In this document: one piece after another, positions 1 to 6,807 of the stretch | Layout: each line of letters begins with the position of its first letter | Numbering within the stretch: position 1 is the first letter of the stretch | Source of the DNA: Eshraghiella sp045124255 | GTDB taxonomy: Bacteria > Bacillota > Clostridia > Lachnospirales > Lachnospiraceae | Length of the DNA stretch: 24,067 nt | Reading direction: 5' to 3' | Assembly: GCA_045124255.1 (NCBI GenBank) | Contig: JBGVLM010000049.1 | Location: forward strand, 1 to 24,067 | Made by a program: the position numbers and the translations under genes | The notes under the pieces: generated by a model | Told to the model about the DNA's origin: nothing | What the model saw: the letters and a program-made list of their open reading frames with translations, nothing else | Database searches by the model: none

Positions 1-276
1 GTTGCATATTATATGAATAATGCAAGAATCATCAGGGAAAGTCTTGCAGATTACGGCTATGAGGTATATGGTGGTGTTAACGCACCTTATATCTGGCTCA
101 AAACACCTGACAATATGACATCATGGGAGTTTTTCGACAAACTTCTTAATAATGCACAAATTGTCGGTACACCGGGTTCAGGCTTCGGCGCAAGCGGCGA
201 GGGCTTCTTCCGTCTTACGGCATTCGGTACATACGAAAATACACTTGAAGCATTAGCGAGAATTAAGAGAATATAG
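1..276 (+). CDS. dapL: LL-diaminopimelate aminotransferase, C-terminal fragment (cut by window edge)
   Basis: This is the last 91 codons of a fold-type I PLP aminotransferase; the reading frame is open from base 1, so the start lies outside the window. The end of the protein carries VGTPGSGFGASGEGFFRLT (about 30 residues before the stop), which I recognise as the C-terminal signature of DapL, together with the preceding YEVYGGVNAPYIWLK segment. DapL converts tetrahydrodipicolinate plus glutamate to LL-diaminopimelate in one cytosolic step, feeding lysine and peptidoglycan synthesis; it is common in Clostridia. A Rho-independent terminator lies 94 bases after the stop. Lacking the N-terminal part and the PLP lysine, the assignment rests on this C-terminal signature. 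Confidence 0.9.
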   Translation, partial: VAYYMNNARIIRESLADYGYEVYGGVNAPYIWLKTPDNMTSWEFFDKLLNNAQIVGTPGSGFGASGEGFFRLTAFGTYENTLEALARIKRI

Positions 277-321
277 CGATTTTCTGACGAATTCTTTCCG
301 ACGAAAATTTCAGAAAAAGTA

Positions 322-350
322 TTGACAAATGAAAAATGTGGATTTAAAAT
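322..350 (+). promoter_or_regulatory. Sigma-A-type promoter upstream of the amino-acid ABC operon
   Basis: A perfect -35 TTGACA (322-327) is followed after 17 bases by a -10 TAAAAT (345-350). Transcription would start near 357, just before the hairpin terminator at 370-402 and about 170 bases before the lipoprotein gene. No better promoter is visible between the hairpin and the gene, so the operon may start here and be transcribed through a terminator-like leader. Confidence 0.65.
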
Positions 351-369
351 GCACCTATCAATCAAACGA

Positions 370-402
370 AGGCGTTGGATTTAAATATCCGGCGCCTTTT
401 TT
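370..402 (+). terminator. Rho-independent terminator (dapL end and/or leader attenuator)
   Basis: An 11-bp stem, arms AGGCGTTGGAT (370-380) and ATCCGGCGCCT (387-397) with two G-U pairs, encloses a 6-base loop and runs into a tract of six T (397-402). It fits termination of dapL transcripts. It also lies only about 13 bases downstream of the predicted start of the next promoter, so it could act as an attenuator for the transporter operon. Confidence 0.8.
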
Positions 403-524
403 GTGTTTCCGAAAACAATTTTGGAAATTCAGAATTCCTGCGGGATGCGCACTCGTCAGGCAGCGTGAAGATTGAGAGTAACTTTTGGGGATACACAAAT
501 TTTGAAAACCAGGAGGAATTATTT

Positions 525-1388
525 ATGAAAAAAAGATTAGTTGGAGTTTTATTATGTATGGCTATGGCAGTAACAACAGTGTTTGCGGGCTGCAAAGCAA
601 AGGAAGAAACAAACAGCAGTGATAAAAAGGTACTCAGGGTCGGTATGGAATGTGCTTATGCGCCATTCAACTGGACGCAGTCAACTGATGAGCTTTCAAA
701 CGGCGGCAAGGCGGTTCCTATTTACGGAACAAGTGATTATGCATACGGCTATGATGTTATGGTAGCACAGAAGATTGCGGATGAACTTGGTTATGAACTG
801 GAAATACATAAGGTTGAATGGAGCAGTATCGTACTCGGAATGAACTCAGGTGATTATGATATTATCATTGCAGGTATGGGTTATACGGATGAGAGAGAGA
901 AGAGTGTAGACTTCACAGACCCATATTATATCAGACCGAATGTAATGATTGTTAAGAAAGACGGAAAATATGCGGACTGCACAAAGCTTGCTGAATTTAA
1001 GGGAGCAGCAGCTACAACACAGCTTGGAACAATTTGGGAAAAATATGTACCGCAGATTCCGGATGTAGAGCAGCTTACTTATTTTGAAACTACCTCAGAG
1101 GTTGTTATGGCAGTTCAGACCGGTGCAGCGGATTGTGGTGTAATGGATTTGCCTACAGCAAAATCAGCAGTTATCGCAAATCCTGATTTGACATATATTG
1201 AACTTGATGAGTCCGATACATTTGTTGTTCCGGATGGTCAGTCATTAAATGTATGTATTGCAGTTAAGGAAGGCGATTCAGAAATGCAGAAGCTTTTGGA
1301 TGACGCACTTGACGCAATTGAATGGGATGAAGAAAAGATGAATGCGACAATGGACCTTGCCATTGAATTACAGCCGCTCAGCAACTAA
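525..1388 (+). CDS. Amino-acid ABC transporter substrate-binding lipoprotein (SBP_bac_3 family)
   Basis: This 287-residue protein is the extracytoplasmic binding component of a polar amino-acid importer. It begins with a lipoprotein signal peptide: basic MKKR, a hydrophobic stretch, and lipobox VFAGC with Cys23 as the lipid anchor. The mature part has family-3 binding-protein landmarks: a GMECAYAPFNW first strand, GYDVMVAQKIADELG, and the SGDYDIIIAGMGYTDEREKSVDF region typical of the ligand cleft. The frame stays open 50 codons upstream (from a TTG at 375), but the signal peptide and the AGGAGG ribosome site eight bases before 525 fix the start here. The permease and ATPase follow directly. 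The ligand cannot be assigned from sequence; the insertion around residues 35-60 (tandem Gly/Asn/Tyr) is not typical of the Gln or His binding proteins. Confidence 0.92.
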   Translation: MKKRLVGVLLCMAMAVTTVFAGCKAKEETNSSDKKVLRVGMECAYAPFNWTQSTDELSNGGKAVPIYGTSDYAYGYDVMVAQKIADELGYELEIHKVEWSSIVLGMNSGDYDIIIAGMGYTDEREKSVDFTDPYYIRPNVMIVKKDGKYADCTKLAEFKGAAATTQLGTIWEKYVPQIPDVEQLTYFETTSEVVMAVQTGAADCGVMDLPTAKSAVIANPDLTYIELDESDTFVVPDGQSLNVCIAVKEGDSEMQKLLDDALDAIEWDEEKMNATMDLAIELQPLSN

Positions 1389-1420
1389 TTTAAATATATA
1401 GAGAAAATAAGATGTACAAA

Positions 1421-1464
1421 GGAGTACATAATGGTGGATGACATCGTTATGTACTCCCTTTTTT
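1421..1464 (+). terminator. Strong intra-operon hairpin/partial terminator after the binding-protein gene
   Basis: A 16-bp stem (1421-1436 pairing with 1442-1457, two G-U pairs) with a 5-base loop GATGA is followed by T6 (1459-1464). It sits between the lipoprotein and permease genes with no new promoter visible after it. In binding-protein operons such hairpins commonly give partial termination or 3'-end stabilisation, so the lipoprotein outnumbers the membrane subunits. Confidence 0.82.
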
Positions 1465-1492
1465 AAAAAATTTTAAGCGAGGAGAACCCTAT

Positions 1493-2233
1493 ATGGAAAA
1501 AAATCTTTTTGAATGGATAGTCTTTCTCCTAAAGGAATTTGGAGAATATTTTTGGAAGGGCACATTGGTTACTTTGGAAGTTTCCATAATCGGAACTCTT
1601 GTTGGATTTATAATGGGATTTTTAGTTGGCGTAATCCGCTCCACTCCGATTGCCCCTGAAGATAATATATTTAAGAAAATCATATATAAAATATTAAAAT
1701 TCATCGGAACTGTCTATATACATATTTTCCGAGGAACACCAATGATGGTTCAGGCAATGGTTATTTATTACGGATTAAGACAGAATTCAGTTGATATTTC
1801 GCCTTTTTTAGCAGCAATTCTGGTTATCGTACTTAATACCGGCGCATATATGGCAGAAACAGTAAGAGGCGGAATGCAGGCAATTGACCCGGGACAGCTT
1901 GAGGGCGGCAAAGCACTTGGAATGTCCCATTCAAAAATAATGTTAACCGTTATTCTTCCACAGACAATAAAAAATATCTTCCCTGAAATGGGAAACCTCT
2001 TTATTACTAATTTGAAAATGACCTCAGTATTGAACGTTATCGGTATTTCAGAACTTTACTTCACTACCAAGACGGCAGCAAATACCTATTACAAATATTT
2101 TGAGGCATATCTTATTACAGGTATTATTTATCTGATTCTCTGTGAGGTGTCTACATTTTTACTGAATTTTGTTGAGAAAAAACTCAACGGCAAGAATGAT
2201 TATGAACTGGCAGTAGAATATCTTGAGGATTAA
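1493..2233 (+). CDS. Amino-acid ABC transporter permease (HisM/GlnP family)
   Basis: A 246-residue inner-membrane permease of the polar amino-acid uptake family. Several transmembrane segments are evident, including one around residues 23-50 (TLVTLEVSIIGTLVGFIMGF) and one near the end (LITGIIYLILCEVSTFLLNF). The cytoplasmic EAA loop that docks on the ATPase is clear at about residues 138-160 (EGGKALGMSHSKIMLTVILP), and HIFRGTPMMVQ is the usual motif of this family before the second helix. The start has a GGAG site nine bases upstream. A single permease is present, so the transporter probably uses a homodimer. It lies between the binding protein and the ATPase, 14 bases from the latter. Confidence 0.93.
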   Translation: MEKNLFEWIVFLLKEFGEYFWKGTLVTLEVSIIGTLVGFIMGFLVGVIRSTPIAPEDNIFKKIIYKILKFIGTVYIHIFRGTPMMVQAMVIYYGLRQNSVDISPFLAAILVIVLNTGAYMAETVRGGMQAIDPGQLEGGKALGMSHSKIMLTVILPQTIKNIFPEMGNLFITNLKMTSVLNVIGISELYFTTKTAANTYYKYFEAYLITGIIYLILCEVSTFLLNFVEKKLNGKNDYELAVEYLED

Positions 2234-2247
2234 GAGGAGGTATTTAT

Positions 2248-2982
2248 ATGTCAATTATAAAAGTAGAGCATTTAGTAAAATCCTTTGGTAATCATGAAGT
2301 ATTAAAGGATATAGATTTTAATATAGATAAGGGCGAAGTGGTATGTCTGATAGGTTCATCGGGCTCAGGCAAATCAACATTGCTTCGCTGCATGAATATG
2401 TTGGAAACTCCTACAAACGGAACAATTTATTTTGAAGGCAAACCGATTGGCGGAAGCCAGAGAAATATTAACCACTATCGTTCAAGGGTAGGAATGGTAT
2501 TCCAGTCCTTTAATCTTTTTAATAATATGACGGTTCTCGGAAACTGCATGGCAGGAACCAGAAAGGTTCTTAAACTCAGCAAAGAGGAGTGCAGGCACAG
2601 AGCAATTAAATATCTTAAAAAAGTAGGAATGGCACCGTATATTCATGCAAAGCCTTCGCAGCTTTCAGGCGGTCAGAAGCAGCGTGTTGCGATTGCGAGA
2701 GCGCTTACAATGCAGCCGGATGTACTTCTGTTTGATGAACCGACCTCCGCACTTGACCCTGAGATGGTCGGAGAAGTGTTAAATGTAATGAAGGAGCTTG
2801 CGGCTGAGGGACTTACAATGGTTATCGTTACACACGAAATGGCTTTTGCAAGGGATGTGTCCACACGAACAATTTTTATGGACCAGGGTGTAATTGCTGA
2901 AAGCGGAGCACCTTCAGAGCTGTTTAGTAATCCTAAAAACCCAAGAACAAAAGAATTTTTGGCAAGATATACTAATGGTTAA
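2248..2982 (+). CDS. Amino-acid ABC transporter ATP-binding protein (GlnQ-like)
   Basis: A 244-residue cytosolic ATPase that powers the importer encoded just upstream. Walker A is GSSGSGKST (36-44), the signature is LSGGQKQR (139-146), Walker B is VLLFDEPTSALD (159-170), and the H-loop is VTHE with His196. The Q-loop lies in MVFQSFNLF. Length and motif spacing are those of the GlnQ/HisP group. The start is preceded by AGGAGG six bases away, and the gap to the permease is 14 bases, so translation is probably coordinated. All catalytic residues are intact. The specific amino acid transported is unknown. Confidence 0.95.
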   Translation: MSIIKVEHLVKSFGNHEVLKDIDFNIDKGEVVCLIGSSGSGKSTLLRCMNMLETPTNGTIYFEGKPIGGSQRNINHYRSRVGMVFQSFNLFNNMTVLGNCMAGTRKVLKLSKEECRHRAIKYLKKVGMAPYIHAKPSQLSGGQKQRVAIARALTMQPDVLLFDEPTSALDPEMVGEVLNVMKELAAEGLTMVIVTHEMAFARDVSTRTIFMDQGVIAESGAPSELFSNPKNPRTKEFLARYTNG

Positions 2983-3000
2983 TTTGGAGGTGGAACAGAT

Positions 3001-3630
3001 ATGAATAATTATGTTATAACCGTTGCGAGAGGATTCGGAAGCGGAGGTAAGGAAATCGCTTCACGACTGGCAAAAGAACTTGGCATTAACTGCTATGAGA
3101 ACAGAATACTCACACTTGCGTCACAGTTAAGCGGAATTGACGAGCATGTTTTTGCGGAAGTAAACGAGAAAATGAGAGACAGCTTTTTTACAGCTTTGTT
3201 AAAAGGACTTCCGAGACGCAGGACTCCGAAGGTTGAGGGAGAATTTATTTCGGATGACAGACTTTTTGAATTCCAGAAACAGATTATTTTAAACCTTGCG
3301 GAAACAGAATCCTGTGTAATAGTAGGAAAATGTGCGGACTGGATTCTCAAGGACCATAAGAACGTTGTGAGCATATATATTGAAGCACCGCGTGAATACT
3401 GTCGTCCCAGAGTAATGCAGAAAATGCAGGTTAGTGCGGAAATTGCAGACCGTTCAATTAGCAGTACGGATAAATACCGTGCGGAATATTATGCACATTA
3501 CACGGGCGGAAATTACTGGACGAATCCTGTTAATTACGATTTGACTTTAAACAGTGCAAGAGTCGGAGAGGATAAATGTGTTGAGCTTATAAAAAATTAT
3601 CTTCACATAAAATTCCCTGACCTTGTATAG
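3001..3630 (+). CDS. Cytidylate-kinase-like P-loop protein
   Basis: A 209-residue protein of the cytidylate kinase-like (Cytidylate_kin2-type) family common in Clostridia. It starts YVITVARGFGSGGKEIASRLAKEL, with a P-loop of the form GFGSGGKE at residues 11-18, an ENRIL helix, and a later VIVGKCADWIL segment followed by an Arg-rich lid region (EAPREYCRPRVMQKM). These resemble NMP-kinase folds, but the family is distinct from canonical Cmk and its substrate is not established to my knowledge. It follows the ABC ATPase by 18 bases with GGAGGTGG as ribosome site, so it is an operon member. Its link to amino-acid transport is unclear. Confidence 0.8.
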   Translation: MNNYVITVARGFGSGGKEIASRLAKELGINCYENRILTLASQLSGIDEHVFAEVNEKMRDSFFTALLKGLPRRRTPKVEGEFISDDRLFEFQKQIILNLAETESCVIVGKCADWILKDHKNVVSIYIEAPREYCRPRVMQKMQVSAEIADRSISSTDKYRAEYYAHYTGGNYWTNPVNYDLTLNSARVGEDKCVELIKNYLHIKFPDLV

Positions 3631-3650
3631 GCAGCTTATAAAACATAAAA

Positions 3651-3681
3651 TGCCGCATAAAACGGCGGAATGGAGACCATT
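3651..3681 (+). promoter_or_regulatory. Leader hairpin plus GGCGGAATGGAGA motif (copy 1)
   Basis: A small hairpin (TGCCG 3651-3655 with CGGCG 3663-3667) overlaps the sequence GGCGGAATGGAGA (3664-3676). The GGAG at 3672-3675 is the ribosome site for the ATG at 3682. The same 13-base motif and a nearby GC hairpin recur before two other genes (4907-4940; 23975-24010 on the minus strand). Function unknown; a translational control element is possible. Confidence 0.5.
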
Positions 3682-4893
3682 ATGAAATTAAAAGATACAG
3701 GACTTACAAAAGAAGAATTAAAGGAAATGGCAGCAACCTATATGATTGATACCTATGAAAGATTTGATATGGTTGCTGAGAAAGCAAAGGATATGTATAT
3801 CTATGATGAGGAGGGAACGCCTTATCTGGATTTCTATGCCGGCATTGCAGTTAATAATGCAGGAAGCTGTAATGAAAAGGTCGTTGCAGCAGTAGTTGAC
3901 CAGGCACAGGATTTAATGCATACCTTCAATTATCCTTATACAATTCCGCAGGCATTACTTGCAAAAAAAGTCTGTGAGACAATCGGAATGGATAAAATCT
4001 TCTATCAGAATTCAGGAACAGAAGCCAATGAAGCAATGATTAAGATGGCGAGAAAATACGGCGTTGAAAAATACGGTCCTGAAAAATATAATATCGTAAC
4101 CGCAAAAATGTCCTTCCATGGACGTACATTTGGTGCAATGAGTGCGACGGGCCAGCCTGACAATGCCTGCCAGATTGGCTTCGGTGATATGACACCGGGC
4201 TTCACCTATGCAGAATTTAATAATCTTGAGGATTTTACTAATGCAGTTAATGAAAACACAATTGCGATTATGGTTGAGCCTGTACAGGGCGAGGGCGGTG
4301 TTAATCCTGCTACACCTGAATTTCTTACCGGACTTCGTAAGCTCTGCGATGAAAAAGGACTCCTTCTTCTTCTTGATGAGGTTCAGACCGGATGGTGCAG
4401 AACCGGTGCTCCGATGTCATATATGAATTATGGAATTAAGCCGGACATTGTTTCAATGGCAAAAGGACTTGGCGGCGGTATGCCGATTGGTGCAATCTGT
4501 GCAACGGCAGAGGTTGCCAAAGCATTTACACCGGGTTCACACGGAACGACCTTTGGCGGCCATCCGGTAAGCTGTGCCGCAGCACTTGCAGAGGTTACGG
4601 AACTTATTGACAGAGACCTCGCAGGAAATGCAAAGGCAGTAGGAGATTATTTTGCAGAGAAATTAAATACACTTCCTCATGTGAAAGAGGTAAGACATCA
4701 GGGACTTCTGGTCGGTGTGGAATTTGATGATAGCATTGGCGGAACAGACGTTAAGCATGGCTGCTTTGACAGAAAGCTTCTGATTACTGCGATTGGTGCC
4801 CACACAATCAGAATGGTACCGCCGCTTATCGTAACAAGGGAAGAATGTGACAAAGCTGTTGAAATCATCAGGGAAACTGTTGAAGCACTGTAA
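3682..4893 (+). CDS. Class-III PLP aminotransferase, acetylornithine/succinylornithine family
   Basis: A 403-residue cytosolic pyridoxal-phosphate enzyme. Family landmarks in order: NSGTEANEA (110-118) binding the cofactor phosphate, SFHGRT (144-149) stacking on the ring, EPVQGEGG (199-206), LDEVQTG (231-237) with the ring-nitrogen Asp232, SMAKGLGGG (258-266) with Schiff-base Lys261, and HGTTFGGHP (287-295). An in-frame ATG four codons upstream exists, but it would sit inside the GGAG ribosome site, so 3682 is preferred. These motifs match ArgD-type transaminases, which move the omega-amino group of N-acetylornithine and related compounds. No other arginine genes are nearby. The neighbours are an amino-acid importer and an iron alcohol dehydrogenase, so an omega-amino acid catabolic role is equally possible. 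Confidence 0.88.
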   Translation: MKLKDTGLTKEELKEMAATYMIDTYERFDMVAEKAKDMYIYDEEGTPYLDFYAGIAVNNAGSCNEKVVAAVVDQAQDLMHTFNYPYTIPQALLAKKVCETIGMDKIFYQNSGTEANEAMIKMARKYGVEKYGPEKYNIVTAKMSFHGRTFGAMSATGQPDNACQIGFGDMTPGFTYAEFNNLEDFTNAVNENTIAIMVEPVQGEGGVNPATPEFLTGLRKLCDEKGLLLLLDEVQTGWCRTGAPMSYMNYGIKPDIVSMAKGLGGGMPIGAICATAEVAKAFTPGSHGTTFGGHPVSCAAALAEVTELIDRDLAGNAKAVGDYFAEKLNTLPHVKEVRHQGLLVGVEFDDSIGGTDVKHGCFDRKLLITAIGAHTIRMVPPLIVTREECDKAVEIIRETVEAL

Positions 4894-4906
4894 AATAATT
4901 CTTTGT

Positions 4907-4940
4907 CCCCCTCTTTCGGGTGGCGGAATGGAGATATACA
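4907..4940 (+). promoter_or_regulatory. Leader hairpin plus GGCGGAATGGAGA motif (copy 2)
   Basis: CCCCC (4907-4911) can pair with GGG-T-GG (4918-4923, one bulged T) around loop TCTTTC. The 3' arm runs into GGCGGAATGGAGA (4922-4934), whose GGAG serves the ATG at 4941. The arrangement parallels copies 1 and 3, although loop and stem sequences differ between copies. Confidence 0.45.
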
Positions 4941-6086
4941 ATGAATAAATTTGAATTCGGACTTCCGCAGAATATTTATTTTGGGGAAAACAGTATAGAG
5001 AAAATACCTGAAATTCTGGAGAAAACAGGAGCGAAATCCGTTTACATTATTTCAGGTCCGCACCTTAATAAAATGGGTGTGGTTAAAAGCATCGCAGATA
5101 TATGTACCCGTTACGGAGTGAGAACTGCCGCATTTACTGAAACAGAGGCAAATCCATGTGTTGAAACAGTTGAAGCTGCCGCAAAAGGATTTGCTGAGGC
5201 AGGGGCTGACTGTATAATTGCACTTGGCGGAGGCTCGCCCATGGATGTTGCCAAAGCAGTCGGAATTATTGCAAAATATGGTGGAAAGATTACTGATTAT
5301 GAGGGCGGAGGCAAGGTTAAAGGAGATATTATTCCTATAATTGCGATTCCGACAACAGCAGGAACAGGTTCTGAGGTAACGACCTTTTCGGTAATAACTG
5401 ACCATCAGAGAAATTATAAATTTACCGTATTCAGTGATAAGCTTCTTCCGGCATACGCAGTTCTTGACCCGGACCTGTTAAATTCAATGCCTGTTTCAGT
5501 GGCAGCGGCAACAGGTATGGACGCATTGGTTCACGCAATTGAAAGCTATCTTTCAAAGGCTTCCAATCCTTTTACCGACTGCATGGCAGAGAAGGCAATG
5601 GAATTGCTTGGCGGAAATATCCGCAGATTTGTTGCAGACAGAATGAACAAGGAGGCAGCAGGAGCAATGCTTCTTGGAAGCACATTTGCAGGAATCGCAT
5701 TTAACAGTGCAAGGCTTGGAAATGTTCATGCCATGGCTCATCCCGTCGGAGGCTTCTTTAATGTACCGCATGGAACTGCTAATGCAATTCTGCTCCCTGT
5801 ATGCCTTGAATATAATGCATTGGCAGACAATGGCAAATACAGAAAAATATTTGATTATGTGTCATTAGTTAAATCCGATGAGAAATTCGTTCCCGAAATG
5901 TTAGTCAGTGAAATCAGGAAGCTTACAAAATCACTTGGAATACCTGAAAAACTTTCTGATGTCGGAGTAACTCCTGACAGAATATCAGAGATGGCAGCGG
6001 ATGCAATGAAGAGCGGCAATGTTCTTGTCAATCCAAGGTGTACAACACTAAAGGACATAGAAATGCTTTATAATAACGCTATATAA
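4941..6086 (+). CDS. Iron-containing (type III) alcohol dehydrogenase
   Basis: A 381-residue NAD(P)-dependent alcohol/aldehyde oxidoreductase of the Fe-ADH family. The dinucleotide site is GGGSPMDVAKA (96-106) followed by PTTAGTGSE (137-145). The metal ligands are Asp194 and His198 (TGMDALVHAIES), His263 and His277 (NVHAMAHP and VPHGTANA), with conserved His267 between them; this spacing closely matches lactaldehyde reductase FucO. A GTG seven codons upstream is in frame, but the GGAG site before ATG 4941 and the family N-terminus (FEFGLPQNIYFGENS) support the later start. The likely reaction is reduction of an aldehyde to an alcohol. With the transaminase just upstream, semialdehyde reduction (as in 4-hydroxybutyrate dehydrogenases) is an attractive but unproven role. 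Confidence 0.92.
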   Translation: MNKFEFGLPQNIYFGENSIEKIPEILEKTGAKSVYIISGPHLNKMGVVKSIADICTRYGVRTAAFTETEANPCVETVEAAAKGFAEAGADCIIALGGGSPMDVAKAVGIIAKYGGKITDYEGGGKVKGDIIPIIAIPTTAGTGSEVTTFSVITDHQRNYKFTVFSDKLLPAYAVLDPDLLNSMPVSVAAATGMDALVHAIESYLSKASNPFTDCMAEKAMELLGGNIRRFVADRMNKEAAGAMLLGSTFAGIAFNSARLGNVHAMAHPVGGFFNVPHGTANAILLPVCLEYNALADNGKYRKIFDYVSLVKSDEKFVPEMLVSEIRKLTKSLGIPEKLSDVGVTPDRISEMAADAMKSGNVLVNPRCTTLKDIEMLYNNAI

Positions 6087-6146
6087 TTTTATATTATATA
6101 AATTTCATACGAAAGTAACTTCTTTTTATGTAGTATCGCAGCATGG

Positions 6147-6179
6147 AAAATGCCGGCACCCTGTGGTGTCGGCATTTTT
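6147..6179. terminator. Bidirectional Rho-independent terminator between convergent genes
   Basis: A 14-bp stem, AAAATGCCGGCACC (6147-6160) with GGTGTCGGCATTTT (6165-6178), has one G-U pair and a CTGT loop. A-rich and T-rich flanks on either side allow it to end both the alcohol dehydrogenase operon (+) and the niaR transcript (minus, stop at 6211). Confidence 0.88.
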
Positions 6180-6210
6180 CGCTGATAATCAGTTCAAAAC
6201 GAACCAAAAG

Positions 6211-6759
6211 TTATTCTTTATATTCCCAAAAATTAATTGGCTCATAGTCCTGCAAAGCGGCGAGAAAACCCCGTTTGTTCAGTGCGTCAAAAATTGCGTC
6301 CAGGGTTTCATCATCATCTGCAATTATTGTATGGTAGTGATAGCCTGAGGTCGTATTCATAAGAAGCCTTGATTTACCGGACTCTATTTTTTCAAGGAAA
6401 CCCTGTACATCACGGCGGGATTTGATGTTCATGTCAGCTCTTACGATTCCATAGACCTTGTGGTATACGAATACATCCTGTATAATTCCGCCTAAATCCA
6501 CAATCATGTTCAGTTCTTCTTCTACCTCATCATTTGTATGAATCAGTTTGAACACACGGGAATGCTGCGGCATTCCGGTAATAACATATCCTTTTGTGGT
6601 TGAGATGACCTCGTAGCCGTTTGCACGTAAAAGGGCCATATCCTGAACAATAACCTGACGGCTGACCTGCAGCTGTTTTGCAAGTCCCGTGCCGGAAACC
6701 GGCTCATTGCTGTTGGTCAATATGTTGATGATGCGTTCTCTTCTTTCATTACCGGTCAT
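6211..6759 (-). CDS. niaR: NiaR-type repressor of NAD synthesis (HTH + 3H domain)
   Basis: A 182-residue cytosolic transcription factor. Residues 1-60 form an HTH_11 winged helix (RRERIINILTN, then GLAKQLQVSRQVIVQDMALLRANGYE). The remainder is a 3H domain with the histidines that name it, His74 (KLIHTN), His100 (VYHKVYG) and His141/143 (GYHYHT), the expected metal/nicotinate-binding residues. In the NiaR (YrxA) family, nicotinic acid is the co-repressor and the targets are nadA, nadB, nadC and niacin uptake genes. It is the last gene of a nadB-nadC-niaR unit, 48 bases after nadC with AAAGGA as ribosome site. It is therefore probably autoregulated through the operator over the nadB promoter. 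Confidence is high from both domain content and context. Confidence 0.93.
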   Translation of the reverse strand: MTGNERRERIINILTNSNEPVSGTGLAKQLQVSRQVIVQDMALLRANGYEVISTTKGYVITGMPQHSRVFKLIHTNDEVEEELNMIVDLGGIIQDVFVYHKVYGIVRADMNIKSRRDVQGFLEKIESGKSRLLMNTTSGYHYHTIIADDDETLDAIFDALNKRGFLAALQDYEPINFWEYKE

Positions 6760-6807
6760 GATGGAATCCTTTCTGGATGGAAATGCAATTAATATACTGA
6801 CTCTGTC

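Noticed and set aside
5052..5405. 117-codon Cys-rich open frame on the minus strand
   Set aside because: It is antisense to the iron alcohol dehydrogenase; the Cys and Ser richness comes from reversed Gly/Ala/Thr codons.
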